64,000 nucleotides of DNA from Butyricicoccus sp. OM04-18BH (GCF_003481705.1 NZ_QULN01000005.1:70215-134214), one strand, 5' to 3'; shown: positions 35,070 to 43,779, numbered from the stretch's first letter. Notes: generated by a model from the sequence alone, not told the origin. A program made the numbers and translations.

Positions 35070-35195
35070 TCTGAAAAAATGAAAATAAACACCGGCGCAT
35101 GGTTCGTTCGGGCATTGCTGCCCGGCAAAACATGCGCCCTGTGCTCATCCGTCATTGAGTATATTTATATTAACATATTCTTAACAAGAATGCAA
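35070..35195 (-). promoter_or_regulatory. Promoter and hairpin leader of the mgtC pair
   Basis: On the minus strand -35 TTGCAT (35190-35195) and -10 TAATAT (35167-35172) with a 17-nt spacer. The leader then forms a long stem, GGGCGCATG (35131-35139) with CATGCGCC (35094-35101), with an inner GGGCA/TGCCC stem. T-rich sequence follows to 35070, which is terminator-like. No known magnesium (M-box) riboswitch pattern was recognised, so the class is open. Confidence 0.5.
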
Positions 35196-35248
35196 ACGTT
35201 TGCGCAAACTTTTTTGCGAATTTTTTTACAGACCTGAAAAGTGCCGTT

Positions 35249-35593
35249 TTATAACGACTTGGTCGCGACGATATTGACGTCCGTACCGAGAATGTTCTCC
35301 GCGAGGACCGCGCCGACCCTGACCGGACTTTTCGCGGTGATGCCGTCGAGCAGGTGCATACATTCGAACATCTTCTCCTTCGGGAGCGGCTTGTCGGTCT
35401 TGACCGGCAGGCGCGGCACCGCAGCGCCCTCGATCCTGACGGTCGAGGTGATGACGCGGACCGGGTGCTGAAGCTCGTTCCTGCCGTAGATCTCGCCGCG
35501 CGGACAGCCGTTGCCCGTTACCTTATAGCCGTTTTCCTCATCTACCGAAAGGCGGCAGCCCTTGGGGCAGGTAATGCAGATAATGTTGGTCAT
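35249..35593 (-). CDS. DUF1667 cysteine-rich protein, partner of G3P dehydrogenase flavoproteins
   Basis: A 114-residue protein beginning IICITCPKGCRLSVDEENGY. Cys6, Cys9, Cys13 and Cys29 (NGCPRGEIYG) probably bind an iron-sulfur cluster or zinc. DUF1667 proteins are encoded beside the two flavoproteins of the clostridial glycerol-3-phosphate dehydrogenase-like set and may act as a small electron-transfer subunit (GlpC-like role). Its start overlaps the upstream flavoprotein stop (ATGA). Confidence 0.88.
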   Translation of the reverse strand: MTNIICITCPKGCRLSVDEENGYKVTGNGCPRGEIYGRNELQHPVRVITSTVRIEGAAVPRLPVKTDKPLPKEKMFECMHLLDGITAKSPVRVGAVLAENILGTDVNIVATKSL

Positions 35594-36852
35594 GCCTGTT
35601 CCTCCTCAACCGATACCGTGACTGCGCCCTGTGCCTTTTCGAGCAGGACGCGCGGCAGCTTGATGTTTTCCATCTCGCCCGGCGCCATATGCTCGCGGCG
35701 GAAGGACGCGATCTGTGCGCCCGTTTCGTCCCTGACCGTGATGCGGCTCGCGCCGCAGATTGCGCGGACGCGGAAGAATACATCTGCGCCCGTGAAGTCT
35801 GTGTCCATACGGACGTGCTGCGGCACGGTGTAGCCGACGAGATTGCCGTTCCTGATGTCGAGCGTTCTGCCCTCGGCGGTCTGCTTGCCTGCGCAGTACG
35901 CAGCGGCAGCCCTGCCTGCGCGGGCCGCTTCGGCGGTTACGAAGTCGACCAGATCATGTACGTGCAGCACGTTGCCGCAGGCGAACACGCCCGGAATCGA
36001 GGTCTCCATGTTTTCGTAGACGACCGGGCCGTTGGTGCGCGGGTCCATCTGAATATCCGCGCCGCGGCTCAGCTCGTTCTCCGGGATAAGGCCGACCGAC
36101 AGCAGAACGGTGTCGCAGTCGAAGGTCATCTCGGTGCCCGGGATCGGGCGGCGGTCCGGGCCGACCTCGGAAACAACGACGCGCTCGACGCGGTCCCTGC
36201 CCTGAATGTCCGAAACGGTGTGGGAGAGATAAAGCGGAATGTCAAAGTCATTGAGGCACTGCACGATGTTTCGCGTCAGACCGCCGGAATACGGCATGAC
36301 CTCGATGCAGGCGAGCACCTTCGCGCCCTCGAGCGTCATGCGGCGCGCCATGATGAGACCGATGTCGCCCGAGCCGAGAATGACGACGCGCCTGCCAACC
36401 ATGTAGCCCTCGATATTAAGGTAGCGCTGCGCCGCACCGGCGGTGAAAACGCCTGCCGGACGGGTGCCCGGGATGGCGATCGCGCCGCGGGTGCGCTCGC
36501 GGCAGCCCATCGCGAGGATGACGGCCTTTGCCTCAAGGTCCTCATAGCCGCCCTCGGAGGAGACGATGTGAACGTGCTTGTCCGGGGTGATATCCAGCAC
36601 CATGGCGTCCAGACGGACGTCAACGCCGGTCTGACCTACCATGTCGATGAAGCGCCCGGCATACTCCGGGCCGGTCAGCTCTTCCTTGAAATAGTGCAGA
36701 CCGAAGCCGTTGTGGATGCACTGGTTGAGGATGCCGCCCAGCTCGCGGTCGCGCTCGACGATGCAGATCGAGCGGCAGCCTGCTTCCCATGCGGCATTTG
36801 CAGCGGACAGGCCTGCCGGGCCGCCGCCGATAATCACGAGTTCGTATTTCAT
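35590..36852 (-). CDS. FAD/NAD(P)-dependent oxidoreductase (GlpB-position flavoprotein)
   Basis: A 420-residue two-dinucleotide-domain flavoprotein. The FAD motif is IIGGGPAGLSAANAAWEAG (residues 7-25), the NAD motif is VVILGSGDIGLIMARRM (about 155), and the C-terminal FAD-closing motif is GVFACGNVLHVHDLVDFVTAEA. It should pass electrons between the dehydrogenase subunit and NAD(H) or another carrier. Start 36852 overlaps the upstream stop (ATGA) with GGGAGG upstream; the next gene overlaps by ATGA as well, so the three proteins are made in coupled fashion. Confidence 0.88.
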   Translation of the reverse strand: MKYELVIIGGGPAGLSAANAAWEAGCRSICIVERDRELGGILNQCIHNGFGLHYFKEELTGPEYAGRFIDMVGQTGVDVRLDAMVLDITPDKHVHIVSSEGGYEDLEAKAVILAMGCRERTRGAIAIPGTRPAGVFTAGAAQRYLNIEGYMVGRRVVILGSGDIGLIMARRMTLEGAKVLACIEVMPYSGGLTRNIVQCLNDFDIPLYLSHTVSDIQGRDRVERVVVSEVGPDRRPIPGTEMTFDCDTVLLSVGLIPENELSRGADIQMDPRTNGPVVYENMETSIPGVFACGNVLHVHDLVDFVTAEAARAGRAAAAYCAGKQTAEGRTLDIRNGNLVGYTVPQHVRMDTDFTGADVFFRVRAICGASRITVRDETGAQIASFRREHMAPGEMENIKLPRVLLEKAQGAVTVSVEEEQA

Positions 36853-38291
36853 GCCAGTGTGCCTCCCTTGGTGGTGCCGATCAGAATAAAGGTGCCGTCG
36901 CCGTCCTGCTGAATATCGAGCGGACTGCATCCAAGCTCACGCGCGAGAATATCCAGCACGCGCGGGCCGCAGAAGCCGCCCTGACAGCGGCCCATGCCCG
37001 AGCCTGCGCGGCGCTTGATGCCGTCGAGCGAGCAGGGCGGAATGGGAGAGTGGATAGCGGCGACGATCTCGCCCTCGGTGATGGTCTCACAGCGGCAGAT
37101 GACGCGGCCGTAGCGCGGGTCCTTCGCGATGAGAGCCGCCTTCTCCTCGTCGGAGAGCTGCTTGAAGCGGATCTGCTCGCGTCTGCCGTTCCACTCGTCC
37201 TTCTTTTCGAGGACGATGCCCATGCTTTCGAGCAGCTCGGCGGCATACTCCGCGATCGCGGGCGCTGCGGACAGACCGGGAGACTTGATGCCGGCAATAT
37301 GCAGCAGGCGCGGCATATTCTTCGCCGGGCGGATGATGAAGTCGCTTTCGCTCGTGTTCGCGCGGACGCCTGCGAAATTGCGGATGGACTGGCGGAAATC
37401 GATCGACGGAACGCTCCTGCGGCTGGTCTCCGCGACGAAATCCATGCCGGAGAGGGTGTTTTCCCTGCTGTCCGGCGCGTCGACATCGACTGCGTTCGGG
37501 CCGACGATCAGATTTCCGTGCACGGTGGGCGAAACGAGGACGCCCTTGCCGAGCCTGTTCGGGCACTGGAAGATAACGTGGCTGACCAGATTGCCGCTCG
37601 ACTTATCGAGCAGGTAATACTCGCCGCGCGACGGCTGCGCTTCCCACTCGGTCTCGCCGGTCATCGCGCAGATATCGCCGCCCCAGCCGCCGGCGCAGTT
37701 GACGATAACGCGGGTCTTGTAGTCGCCGGAGGCGGTATGTACGAGCACGTAGTCCCCCTTGTCCTCGATGCCGGTCACTTCGCTGCGGAGTTTCAGCTCG
37801 ACTCCGTTGCGCACGGCGGTCTCCGCCTCCGCGATGCACAGGCCCCACGGGTCGATGACGGCGGCGGACGGCGCGTACAGCGCTGCGACAACGTTTTCCG
37901 CGAGGTTCGGCTCCATCTCGTGCGCCTCCTTCGCGTCAAGGATGCGCAGACCCGGCACGCCGTTGCGGACGCCGTTTTCGAGCAGGTGCTCGAGGTGCTG
38001 CTTCTGCTCCTCATCGAACGCCAGAACGAACGAGCCGATGCGCTTGTAGCCAACCGACAGGTCGCTGCACAGCTGCTCCATGACCTCCGAGCCGCGAACA
38101 TTCAGCTTTGCCATGAGCGTGCCGTTCTCCGGGTCGTAGCCCGCGTGAACGATGGCGCTGTTGGCCTTTGTCGTACCCATGGCAACGTCGTTCTCGCGCT
38201 CGAGCACGAGCACGCGCAGCCTGTACTGCGAGAGCGTATAGGCAAGCGATGCGCCGACCACGCCGCAGCCCACGATGGTTACATCATACAT
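36849..38291 (-). CDS. GlpA-like FAD-dependent glycerol-3-phosphate dehydrogenase with [2Fe-2S] domain
   Basis: A 480-residue DAO-fold dehydrogenase. FAD motif VTIVGCGVVGASLAYTLSQY is at residues 4-23, followed by substrate-side motifs NSAIVHAGYD and HIAGIKSPGLSAAPAIAEYAA. A BFD-like domain at the end has CRCETITEGEI and GMGRCQGGFC, four Cys for a [2Fe-2S] cluster. This is the anaerobic GlpA layout, oxidising G3P to dihydroxyacetone phosphate; a 2-hydroxyacid substrate is an alternative. ATG 38291 follows CGGAGGG. The operon leader has a terminator with a putative GlpP site. Confidence 0.85.
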   Translation of the reverse strand: MYDVTIVGCGVVGASLAYTLSQYRLRVLVLERENDVAMGTTKANSAIVHAGYDPENGTLMAKLNVRGSEVMEQLCSDLSVGYKRIGSFVLAFDEEQKQHLEHLLENGVRNGVPGLRILDAKEAHEMEPNLAENVVAALYAPSAAVIDPWGLCIAEAETAVRNGVELKLRSEVTGIEDKGDYVLVHTASGDYKTRVIVNCAGGWGGDICAMTGETEWEAQPSRGEYYLLDKSSGNLVSHVIFQCPNRLGKGVLVSPTVHGNLIVGPNAVDVDAPDSRENTLSGMDFVAETSRRSVPSIDFRQSIRNFAGVRANTSESDFIIRPAKNMPRLLHIAGIKSPGLSAAPAIAEYAAELLESMGIVLEKKDEWNGRREQIRFKQLSDEEKAALIAKDPRYGRVICRCETITEGEIVAAIHSPIPPCSLDGIKRRAGSGMGRCQGGFCGPRVLDILARELGCSPLDIQQDGDGTFILIGTTKGGTLA

Positions 38292-38313
38292 ACTTTTCCC
38301 TCCGTTTTCCCAA

Positions 38314-38448
38314 CAAAAAAAGCCAAAGCAACCACCCCGCAGTGCATTCGCTCTGCGGCAACGGCTTACTTTGACTCTAATCTCACAAGCAAACATACAT
38401 ATTCACTTTCGCTATTTTCAATATAGCACAGCTTCTGTCAGATTGCAA
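38314..38448 (-). promoter_or_regulatory. Promoter and antiterminator-type leader of the G3P dehydrogenase operon
   Basis: On the minus strand: -35 TTGCAA (38443-38448), 17 nt, -10 TATATT (38420-38425). Then comes the motif GAGATTAGAGTCA (38372-38384). Its AGTCA starts the 5' arm AGTCAAAGTAAGCC of a terminator whose 3' arm is GGTTGCTTTGGCT followed by seven T (to 38314). The ABC operon leader at 39428-39506 has the same motif in the same place. The arrangement is what GlpP-controlled antitermination requires. Confidence 0.75.
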
Positions 38449-38520
38449 GCGATTTCTTTTGAGCAGAATCGCTAAAAGGGCGGCAAAAATTTTTATCTGC
38501 CGTTTCAGTGTGCCGATATT

Positions 38521-39090
38521 TTAGATCTCCCACAGCTCGGGCTTTGTCGTCGAGACCGCCTGCGCGCCGGCGGAGAGCGCCGCGACGACGTCCTGCTTGT
38601 CCGAGAGCAGGCCGCTCGCGATGATCGGCTGGCGGATCTGCGGCTTCAGCCGCTCGAGCACGCGCGGCATGGTGCCCGGGAGCAGATCGACCGCGTCCGC
38701 GTTCGAGCTTTGGCGCAGCACAGTATCAAACGAGAGCGAGTCGAACAGGAAAAAGCGCTGAATGGTCAGCATGCCGAGCGCCTTGGCGCGGCGGATGATG
38801 TTCGGGCGGGTCGAAATGATGCCGTCCGCCTGCGTGTTCTGCGCTATGAAATCCGCGGTGATGTCCCGCGCGGTCAGACCCTCGATCAGGTCGGCGTGGA
38901 CGAAAACGATCTTGCCCGCCTGCTTGACCCGCTCGACGTGCGAGGCGATGTTCAAAATCGTACCGTACAGAAAAAATACGGTCGTGCAGTCGCTCGCGAT
39001 AGCCTTTTCGAGTCCCTCGTCGCTTTTGAGCGCCGCGATCACCGGACAGTCCTGAAGAGCGTCCAGAAACCTCTCTCTCTTGTGTTCCAT
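38521..39090 (-). CDS. glpP: Glycerol-3-phosphate-responsive antiterminator GlpP
   Basis: A 189-residue TIM-barrel-like RNA-binding regulator. Characteristic segments are LQDCPVIAALKSDEGLEKA near the N-terminus, FLYGTILNIASHVERVKQAGK, VHADLIEGLTARD, DGIISTRPNIIRRAKALGM and DLLPGTMPRVLERLK. In B. subtilis GlpP with bound G3P prevents termination in the leaders of glpFK, glpD and glpTQ. ATG 39090 has GGAGG upstream. It has its own promoter, and its neighbours on both sides are the likely targets. Confidence 0.93.
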   Translation of the reverse strand: MEHKRERFLDALQDCPVIAALKSDEGLEKAIASDCTTVFFLYGTILNIASHVERVKQAGKIVFVHADLIEGLTARDITADFIAQNTQADGIISTRPNIIRRAKALGMLTIQRFFLFDSLSFDTVLRQSSNADAVDLLPGTMPRVLERLKPQIRQPIIASGLLSDKQDVVAALSAGAQAVSTTKPELWEI

Positions 39091-39150
39091 TCTTGTATCC
39101 TCCATCGGCGCGGCTGCCGCCGCACCTCGTTTTTTCAAATCGGTATCCTC

Positions 39151-39180
39151 ATTATAGCATATCTCGCGGCAAAACCGCAA
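39151..39180 (-). promoter_or_regulatory. Promoter of glpP
   Basis: On the minus strand -35 TTGCGG (39175-39180), 18 nt, consensus -10 TATAAT (39151-39156) with an upstream TGC giving an extended -10. Confidence 0.65.
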
Positions 39181-39369
39181 CCGCCCCGGTGATGCTGCAC
39201 AGACGGCGCTCCATCCGGCAGGCGCAGCTCAGTAAATCTGCACAAATATCATCCCGCTGATTTTACGCGCGGAAGGGTTGGTACTGCTTTTTCTTCGTCA
39301 TCTTGCATAAAGTATATGTTCGTTTTATGTTAGATTTGTGTAAAAAGTCAACTTCTTGCCATTTTTCAC

Positions 39370-39506
39370 TTGCACACCCCCGAAGGGCGTGCTATACTGA
39401 GGTCAAGGTTAAGGAATGTTGCTTTCAGAGATTTGAGTCAGGGTAACATGGGCGTGCTTTTCCGAGCGGGAAAGAACTGTCATATGTTATATCTGGCTGT
39501 TTTTTT
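39370..39506 (+). promoter_or_regulatory. Promoter and antiterminator-type leader of the ABC importer operon
   Basis: -35 TTGCAC (39370-39375), 17 nt, -10 TATACT (39393-39398). The leader carries TTGCTTTCAGAGATTTGAG and the motif GAGATTTGAGTCA (39428-39440). AGTCAG (39436-39441) and TAACAT pair with ATGTTA and CTGGCT (39493-39498) to form a terminator ending in seven T. The motif and its overlap with the terminator arm match the dehydrogenase operon leader. The gene starts 110 nt further on. Confidence 0.75.
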
Positions 39507-39616
39507 GTCCTTTTCGGGGGAAACAGCGCGTTCCGAAATGAGTTGTGCCGGCTCCGGTCGATGAAGAGAGAGCATCCTTCCGGACGGGCGAAAGAAAAAA
39601 GGGGTGTAAGAATTCA

Positions 39617-40462
39617 ATGTTCAAAATGCTCAATCCGAAACGCTTCTACCATGCGGTAGGCAGACGCAAGTTCCTTGAATTTGTCCTGCTCGCGGCGTTT
39701 ATCCTGTTCTTCTACGGACCGATGATCAATATGCTGATGCTCGCCTTCGCAAACGAGTATCAGGCTCCGGCCATCCTTCCGCAGCAGTGGGGTTTCAAAT
39801 GGTGGAGCTACGTATTCAGCCAGAAGAGCCTCGTTTCCTCGATCACGCAGTCCTTCATCGTGGCGATCATCACCACCGGTGTTTCCATGGTGCTTTGTAT
39901 CCCGGCGGCGTACTCCATCGCACGCTTCAAGTATCCCGGCCGTAAGATGTTCATGCTGTCCTTCCTGCTGACCAACGCATTCCCGAAGCTCGGCATCTAC
40001 ACCTCCATCGCGGTCCTGTTCTACAAGTATAACCTGATGGGCACCTACACCGGCGTTGTCATCATCCACATGATCAACTCCATGATGTTCATGGTATGGC
40101 TCCCGTCGAGCGCGTTCCGCGCGGTGCACCGCCAGCAGGAAGAAGCGGCGCGTGATGTCGGCGCAGGCCCCATCCGCACCTTCTTCAAGGTAACGCTCCC
40201 GATGGCGATGCCCGGCATCTCGGTCGCAACGCTCTACACCTTCCTCGGTTCGATGGAAGAGGCACAGGGCACCATGCTCGTCGGTATGGCAAGGGTTCAG
40301 ACCATGCCGGTCGCAATGTACGGCATCGTGCTCGACTCCTCGGCGGTCCAGATCGGCGCGGTATTCGCTATCCTGCTGATCATCCCGTCCGCACTCATGA
40401 TCTTCGCAATGCGCAAGTACATCGGTCCGGAAGCAATCTCCGGCGGCTTCAAGATGAAATAA
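39617..40462 (+). CDS. ABC transporter permease (PotC/MalG-type)
   Basis: A 281-residue inner-membrane permease with six helices and the cytoplasmic EAA motif EEAARDVGAGPIRTFFKVTLPMAMPG (residues about 175-200) that docks the ATPase. I start at ATG 39617 (MFKMLNPKRFYH) behind GGGGTG; upstream codons are non-family. First gene of a permease-ATPase-binding protein-permease operon. The promoter/leader and the flanking phosphodiesterase genes suggest a glycerophosphodiester or G3P importer, but the sequence alone also fits polyamine- or sugar-type importers. Confidence 0.88.
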   Translation: MFKMLNPKRFYHAVGRRKFLEFVLLAAFILFFYGPMINMLMLAFANEYQAPAILPQQWGFKWWSYVFSQKSLVSSITQSFIVAIITTGVSMVLCIPAAYSIARFKYPGRKMFMLSFLLTNAFPKLGIYTSIAVLFYKYNLMGTYTGVVIIHMINSMMFMVWLPSSAFRAVHRQQEEAARDVGAGPIRTFFKVTLPMAMPGISVATLYTFLGSMEEAQGTMLVGMARVQTMPVAMYGIVLDSSAVQIGAVFAILLIIPSALMIFAMRKYIGPEAISGGFKMK

Positions 40463-40502
40463 GGCAGCATCTGCCATCGAAATACAGGAGGATATATAAC
40501 CC

Positions 40503-41474
40503 ATGAGCGAACGTAAGATCAAGCTCCAGATCAAGGATATGACCAAAAAGTACGACAACGGCGACGGTGTCGAACACATCAACCTCGATATTTACGAAGG
40601 TGAGATCGTCACCTTCCTCGGCCCCTCCGGCTGCGGCAAGACCACCATCCTGCGCACCATCGGCGGCTTCCTCGACGTCACGAGCGGCGATATCACCATC
40701 GACGGCCAGTCCATCATCGGCCTGCCCCCCGAGAAGCGCCCGACCGCAATGGTGTTCCAGAGCTACAACCTGTGGCCGCACATGACCATTTACGAAAACC
40801 TCGCCTTCGGCCTCAAGCTCCGCAAGGTGCCCAAGGCTGAGATCGACGCAGACATCAAGAAGATGCTCGCTCTCGTATCCATGAGCGGCTGCGAGAAGAA
40901 GTATCCGAACCAGATGTCCGGCGGCCAGCAGCAGCGCATCGCCATCGCGCGCAGCCTGCTTCTCAAGCCCTCCCTGCTGCTGCTCGACGAGCCGTTCTCC
41001 GCGCTCGACGCGAAGATCCGTCAGCAGATGCGCGAGGAGCTGAAAAAAATCCAGAGCGACCTCGGCATCACGGTCGTATTCGTAACCCACGATCAGGAGG
41101 AGGCCATGTCCCTCTCCCACCGCATCGTCGTTATGAACAAGGGCAAGTTCGAGCAGATCGGCACCCCGACCGAGATTTACGACAAGCCGGCGACCCGCCA
41201 CGTTGCTTCCTTCATCGGCGAGATGAACTTCATCGACAAGGACAACAAGACCATCGCCGTCCGTCCGGAGGACGTTACCGTTTCCATCGACGGCACGGGC
41301 GACTTCACCGGCACCGTCCGCACCATCATGGTGCTCGGCCACTACGTTGTCGTAAACGTACAGCGCGGCGACAACGTTATCAAGTGCTTCGTTGACCGCG
41401 ACATCAGCGAGAAGCTGTCCGTCGGTCAGACGGTCGGCATGCACATCGGCAAGCATACCGTTTTCGACAAGTAA
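40503..41474 (+). CDS. ABC transporter ATP-binding protein (PotA/UgpC-type)
   Basis: A 323-residue ATPase. Walker A is GPSGCGKTTIL (residues about 40-50), Q-loop MVFQSYNLWPHM, signature MSGGQQQRIAIARSL, Walker B LLLLDEPFSALD and H-loop VTHDQEEAM. A C-terminal TOBE-type domain (residues about 240-323) gives the CUT/MOI-type architecture of UgpC, MalK and PotA. It energises the importer with the two permeases of the operon. AGGAGG precedes the ATG. Confidence 0.94.
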   Translation: MSERKIKLQIKDMTKKYDNGDGVEHINLDIYEGEIVTFLGPSGCGKTTILRTIGGFLDVTSGDITIDGQSIIGLPPEKRPTAMVFQSYNLWPHMTIYENLAFGLKLRKVPKAEIDADIKKMLALVSMSGCEKKYPNQMSGGQQQRIAIARSLLLKPSLLLLDEPFSALDAKIRQQMREELKKIQSDLGITVVFVTHDQEEAMSLSHRIVVMNKGKFEQIGTPTEIYDKPATRHVASFIGEMNFIDKDNKTIAVRPEDVTVSIDGTGDFTGTVRTIMVLGHYVVVNVQRGDNVIKCFVDRDISEKLSVGQTVGMHIGKHTVFDK

Positions 41475-41603
41475 TTTTTGACCACAACATCCTTTATCGG
41501 GAACACAGCGCCATGAGCGCCTGAAAAACGCAGACATTCGGGTGAGCTTCACACCCGTGTCGATCCCCTTAGAGTATGTATAAGAGAAAAAGGAGAATGA
41601 AAA

Positions 41604-42785
41604 ATGAAACTGAAGAGATTAGGTTCGATCTTCCTTGCAGCAGCAATGATGACGGCAGCCCTCACCGGCTGCGGCGGCGGTTCTTCGAAGGACAGCAACG
41701 GCGGCGACTCCGCTTCCGGCGGCAAGTCCACTGTTACTCTGTGGGCAACCGGTTCGGACAACGTCCGCTCCATCTTCGAGAAGCTGACCGAGGATTTCAA
41801 CACCAACTCCGAATACAAGGACCAGTATCAGGTTGAGCTGCAGTTCATGCTCTCCGGTACCGGCGCGCAGGGCCTCGCAGACATGGTAGCAGCTGCCGGC
41901 AAGGCAGGCCAGACCAACACCGATTACGACATCGTTGACTGGAGCGGCGACGACCTGGCAAAGATCATGTCCAAGATCGGCGAGGAGTCCTTCGTAAAGC
42001 TCGACAAGTCCAAGATCCCGAACGCTGCATCTGTTGAGGCGAAGAGCGCGGTCGCGCAGGATTACGCTCAGCCGTACCGCGGCACCACCGTTATCCTTGC
42101 CTACGACTCCGAGAAGGTTCCGAACCCGCCCAAGACCATGGACGAGCTGGTTGAGTGGATGAAGGCGAATCCGGGCCGCTTCGCTTACAACGCTCCCGGC
42201 ACCGGCGGCGCAGGCGACTCCTTCGCTCGCACCTCGGTCTACAACTTCCTGCCGGAAGAGGCTATCACCTCCGGCGACGAGAAGTGGGTCGGCGAATGGG
42301 ACAAGGGCTTCGAGTTCCTCAAGTCCATCCATCCGTACATGTACAAGTCCGGCGGCTCCATCGTTTACCCGAACAAGAACCAGGGTACTCTGGACCTTCT
42401 GAACCAGGGTGAGATCGACATGTGCCCGAACTGGGCTGACATGGTCCTGAGCCAGCGTGCACAGGGCGCCATCAAGGACACCATCAAGATCACCCAGATC
42501 GACCCGTCTCTGACCGGCTCTTTACAGACTCTGACCATCCCGACCTTCGGCTCCAACGAGGAAGGCGCTTACGCATTCATGAACTACATGCTCTCCGAGC
42601 AGGCACAGCAGATCATGGTCAACGACATGGCCGCTATCCCGCTGATCGACACCAGCAAAATGGATATGACCGGTTATGAGGATCTCCAGGGTCTGGACGT
42701 TTCCAACTTCCGCATCCTGTCCATCGGCGACCTCGGCACCCAGTTCAACGAGCGCTGGGACAACGAGATCGGCTCCATCGGCTAA
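41604..42785 (+). CDS. ABC transporter substrate-binding lipoprotein
   Basis: A 393-residue lipoprotein. The signal peptide ends in the lipobox LTGCGGG (Cys about 23), followed by a Ser/Gly/Asp linker and a periplasmic-binding fold starting TVTLWATGSDNVRSIFEKL. The segment YNAPGTGGAGDSFARTSVYNFLPE resembles YnjB-like and polyamine/iron-type binding proteins. The ligand is not identified; context favours glycerophosphodiesters or G3P. AAAAAGGAG precedes the ATG. A strong hairpin follows the stop, which would favour higher levels of this subunit. Confidence 0.88.
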   Translation: MKLKRLGSIFLAAAMMTAALTGCGGGSSKDSNGGDSASGGKSTVTLWATGSDNVRSIFEKLTEDFNTNSEYKDQYQVELQFMLSGTGAQGLADMVAAAGKAGQTNTDYDIVDWSGDDLAKIMSKIGEESFVKLDKSKIPNAASVEAKSAVAQDYAQPYRGTTVILAYDSEKVPNPPKTMDELVEWMKANPGRFAYNAPGTGGAGDSFARTSVYNFLPEEAITSGDEKWVGEWDKGFEFLKSIHPYMYKSGGSIVYPNKNQGTLDLLNQGEIDMCPNWADMVLSQRAQGAIKDTIKITQIDPSLTGSLQTLTIPTFGSNEEGAYAFMNYMLSEQAQQIMVNDMAAIPLIDTSKMDMTGYEDLQGLDVSNFRILSIGDLGTQFNERWDNEIGSIG

Positions 42786-42845
42786 AAAGCACATTGTGAT
42801 CGCGGCGGTCCTCCGGGGCCGCCCCGACCTGAAGCCCGTGCTTTT
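42785..42845 (+). other. Intercistronic stem-loop after the binding-protein gene
   Basis: Outer arms AAAAGCAC (42785-42792) and GTGCTTTT (42838-42845) enclose a GGCGG/CCGCC stem. It sits between the binding-protein and second permease genes and lacks a long U-tract. It is a likely mRNA-stabilising or partial-termination element that raises the binding protein to permease ratio. Confidence 0.6.
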
Positions 42846-42883
42846 GAAGCCACGCATGAACTTAGATACGAGGGGATAATAAA

Positions 42884-43729
42884 ATGAGTAAAACCCTGAA
42901 GCAAAAGCTGGTCGCTTATGCACTGGTTCTGCCGGCGTTTCTCGTCGTTATGCTGACCGTTGCCTATCCGATCGTTTCCGCTGTCATCCAGAGCTTTCAG
43001 GATGAAAAGACCGGCGCTTTCACGCTCGCAAACTACGCATACTTCTTCACCGAGCCTGCACAGCGCATGAACATCCTGTACACGCTGTTCGTCGTTATCG
43101 CGACCGTCGTCATCGCGCTGGTCGTGGCCTACCTGCTTGCGCTCTATCTGCGCTTCGTCCATTCGGGCATCGCAAAGAGCATCGGCACGCTGTACCTCCT
43201 GCCGCGTTTCGTACCGGCAATGTGCGCGGTTTACGCCATGATCACGATCATCCGCGACTCCGGTCTCATCAACCGCATCGGTCTGCACTTCGGCATGAAC
43301 CTCAAGCTCGGCCTGATGTACCACGCAAGCGGCATGATCATCATGAACCTCTGGTTCAACATTCCGTTTGCGGCAATGATGATTACCGCCGGCCTGGGCG
43401 CGATCCCGGACAGCATCATCGAGGCTGCTCGTGATGTTGGCGCAGGCAAGTTCAAGGTGTTCACCTCCATGATCCTGCCGCTGTCCCTCAAGGACGTCAT
43501 CATCGCAGGCACGTTCGTATTCATGACCAACGTCGGTTCGTTCACTACCCCGTACCTGATGGGCGGCAACTCCCCGAAGATGCTGGGTATCGCGCTGTTC
43601 GACCAGTTCAACAAGTATCTGGCCTACAACCGTTCGGCCGCGCTGTCGGTCATCATGTTCCTGCTCTGCTCGGTTTCCGCAGGCGTGTATATTTACACCA
43701 ACCTCAAGGAGAAGGACTGGGAGCAATAA
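42884..43729 (+). CDS. ABC transporter permease (PotB/MalF-type)
   Basis: A 281-residue permease with six membrane helices, starting MSKTLKQKLVAYALVLPAFL, and the EAA motif IEAARDVGAGKFKVFTSMILPLSLKD (residues about 183-208). It pairs with the permease at 39617 to form the membrane channel. GAGGGGA precedes ATG 42884. It is the last gene of the operon and is followed by two hairpins, the first a strong terminator. Confidence 0.9.
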   Translation: MSKTLKQKLVAYALVLPAFLVVMLTVAYPIVSAVIQSFQDEKTGAFTLANYAYFFTEPAQRMNILYTLFVVIATVVIALVVAYLLALYLRFVHSGIAKSIGTLYLLPRFVPAMCAVYAMITIIRDSGLINRIGLHFGMNLKLGLMYHASGMIIMNLWFNIPFAAMMITAGLGAIPDSIIEAARDVGAGKFKVFTSMILPLSLKDVIIAGTFVFMTNVGSFTTPYLMGGNSPKMLGIALFDQFNKYLAYNRSAALSVIMFLLCSVSAGVYIYTNLKEKDWEQ

Positions 43730-43746
43730 AAAAACTTGCGTTTTTT

Positions 43747-43779
43747 ATAGGGGGCTTCAAAAGCCCCCTATATTTTTTT
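43747..43779 (+). terminator. Intrinsic terminator of the ABC importer operon
   Basis: ATAGGGGGC and GCCCCCTAT pair around ttcaaaa, followed by ATTTTTTT. A second hairpin (ggcggttcc/ggaaaccgcc, 43780-43802) follows immediately. Confidence 0.93.

Noticed and set aside
35052..35235. M-box magnesium or NiCo riboswitch before the mgtC pair
   Set aside because: A hairpin is present, but the conserved cores of those classes were not recognised and the leader is short. Kept only as an attenuator-like hairpin.
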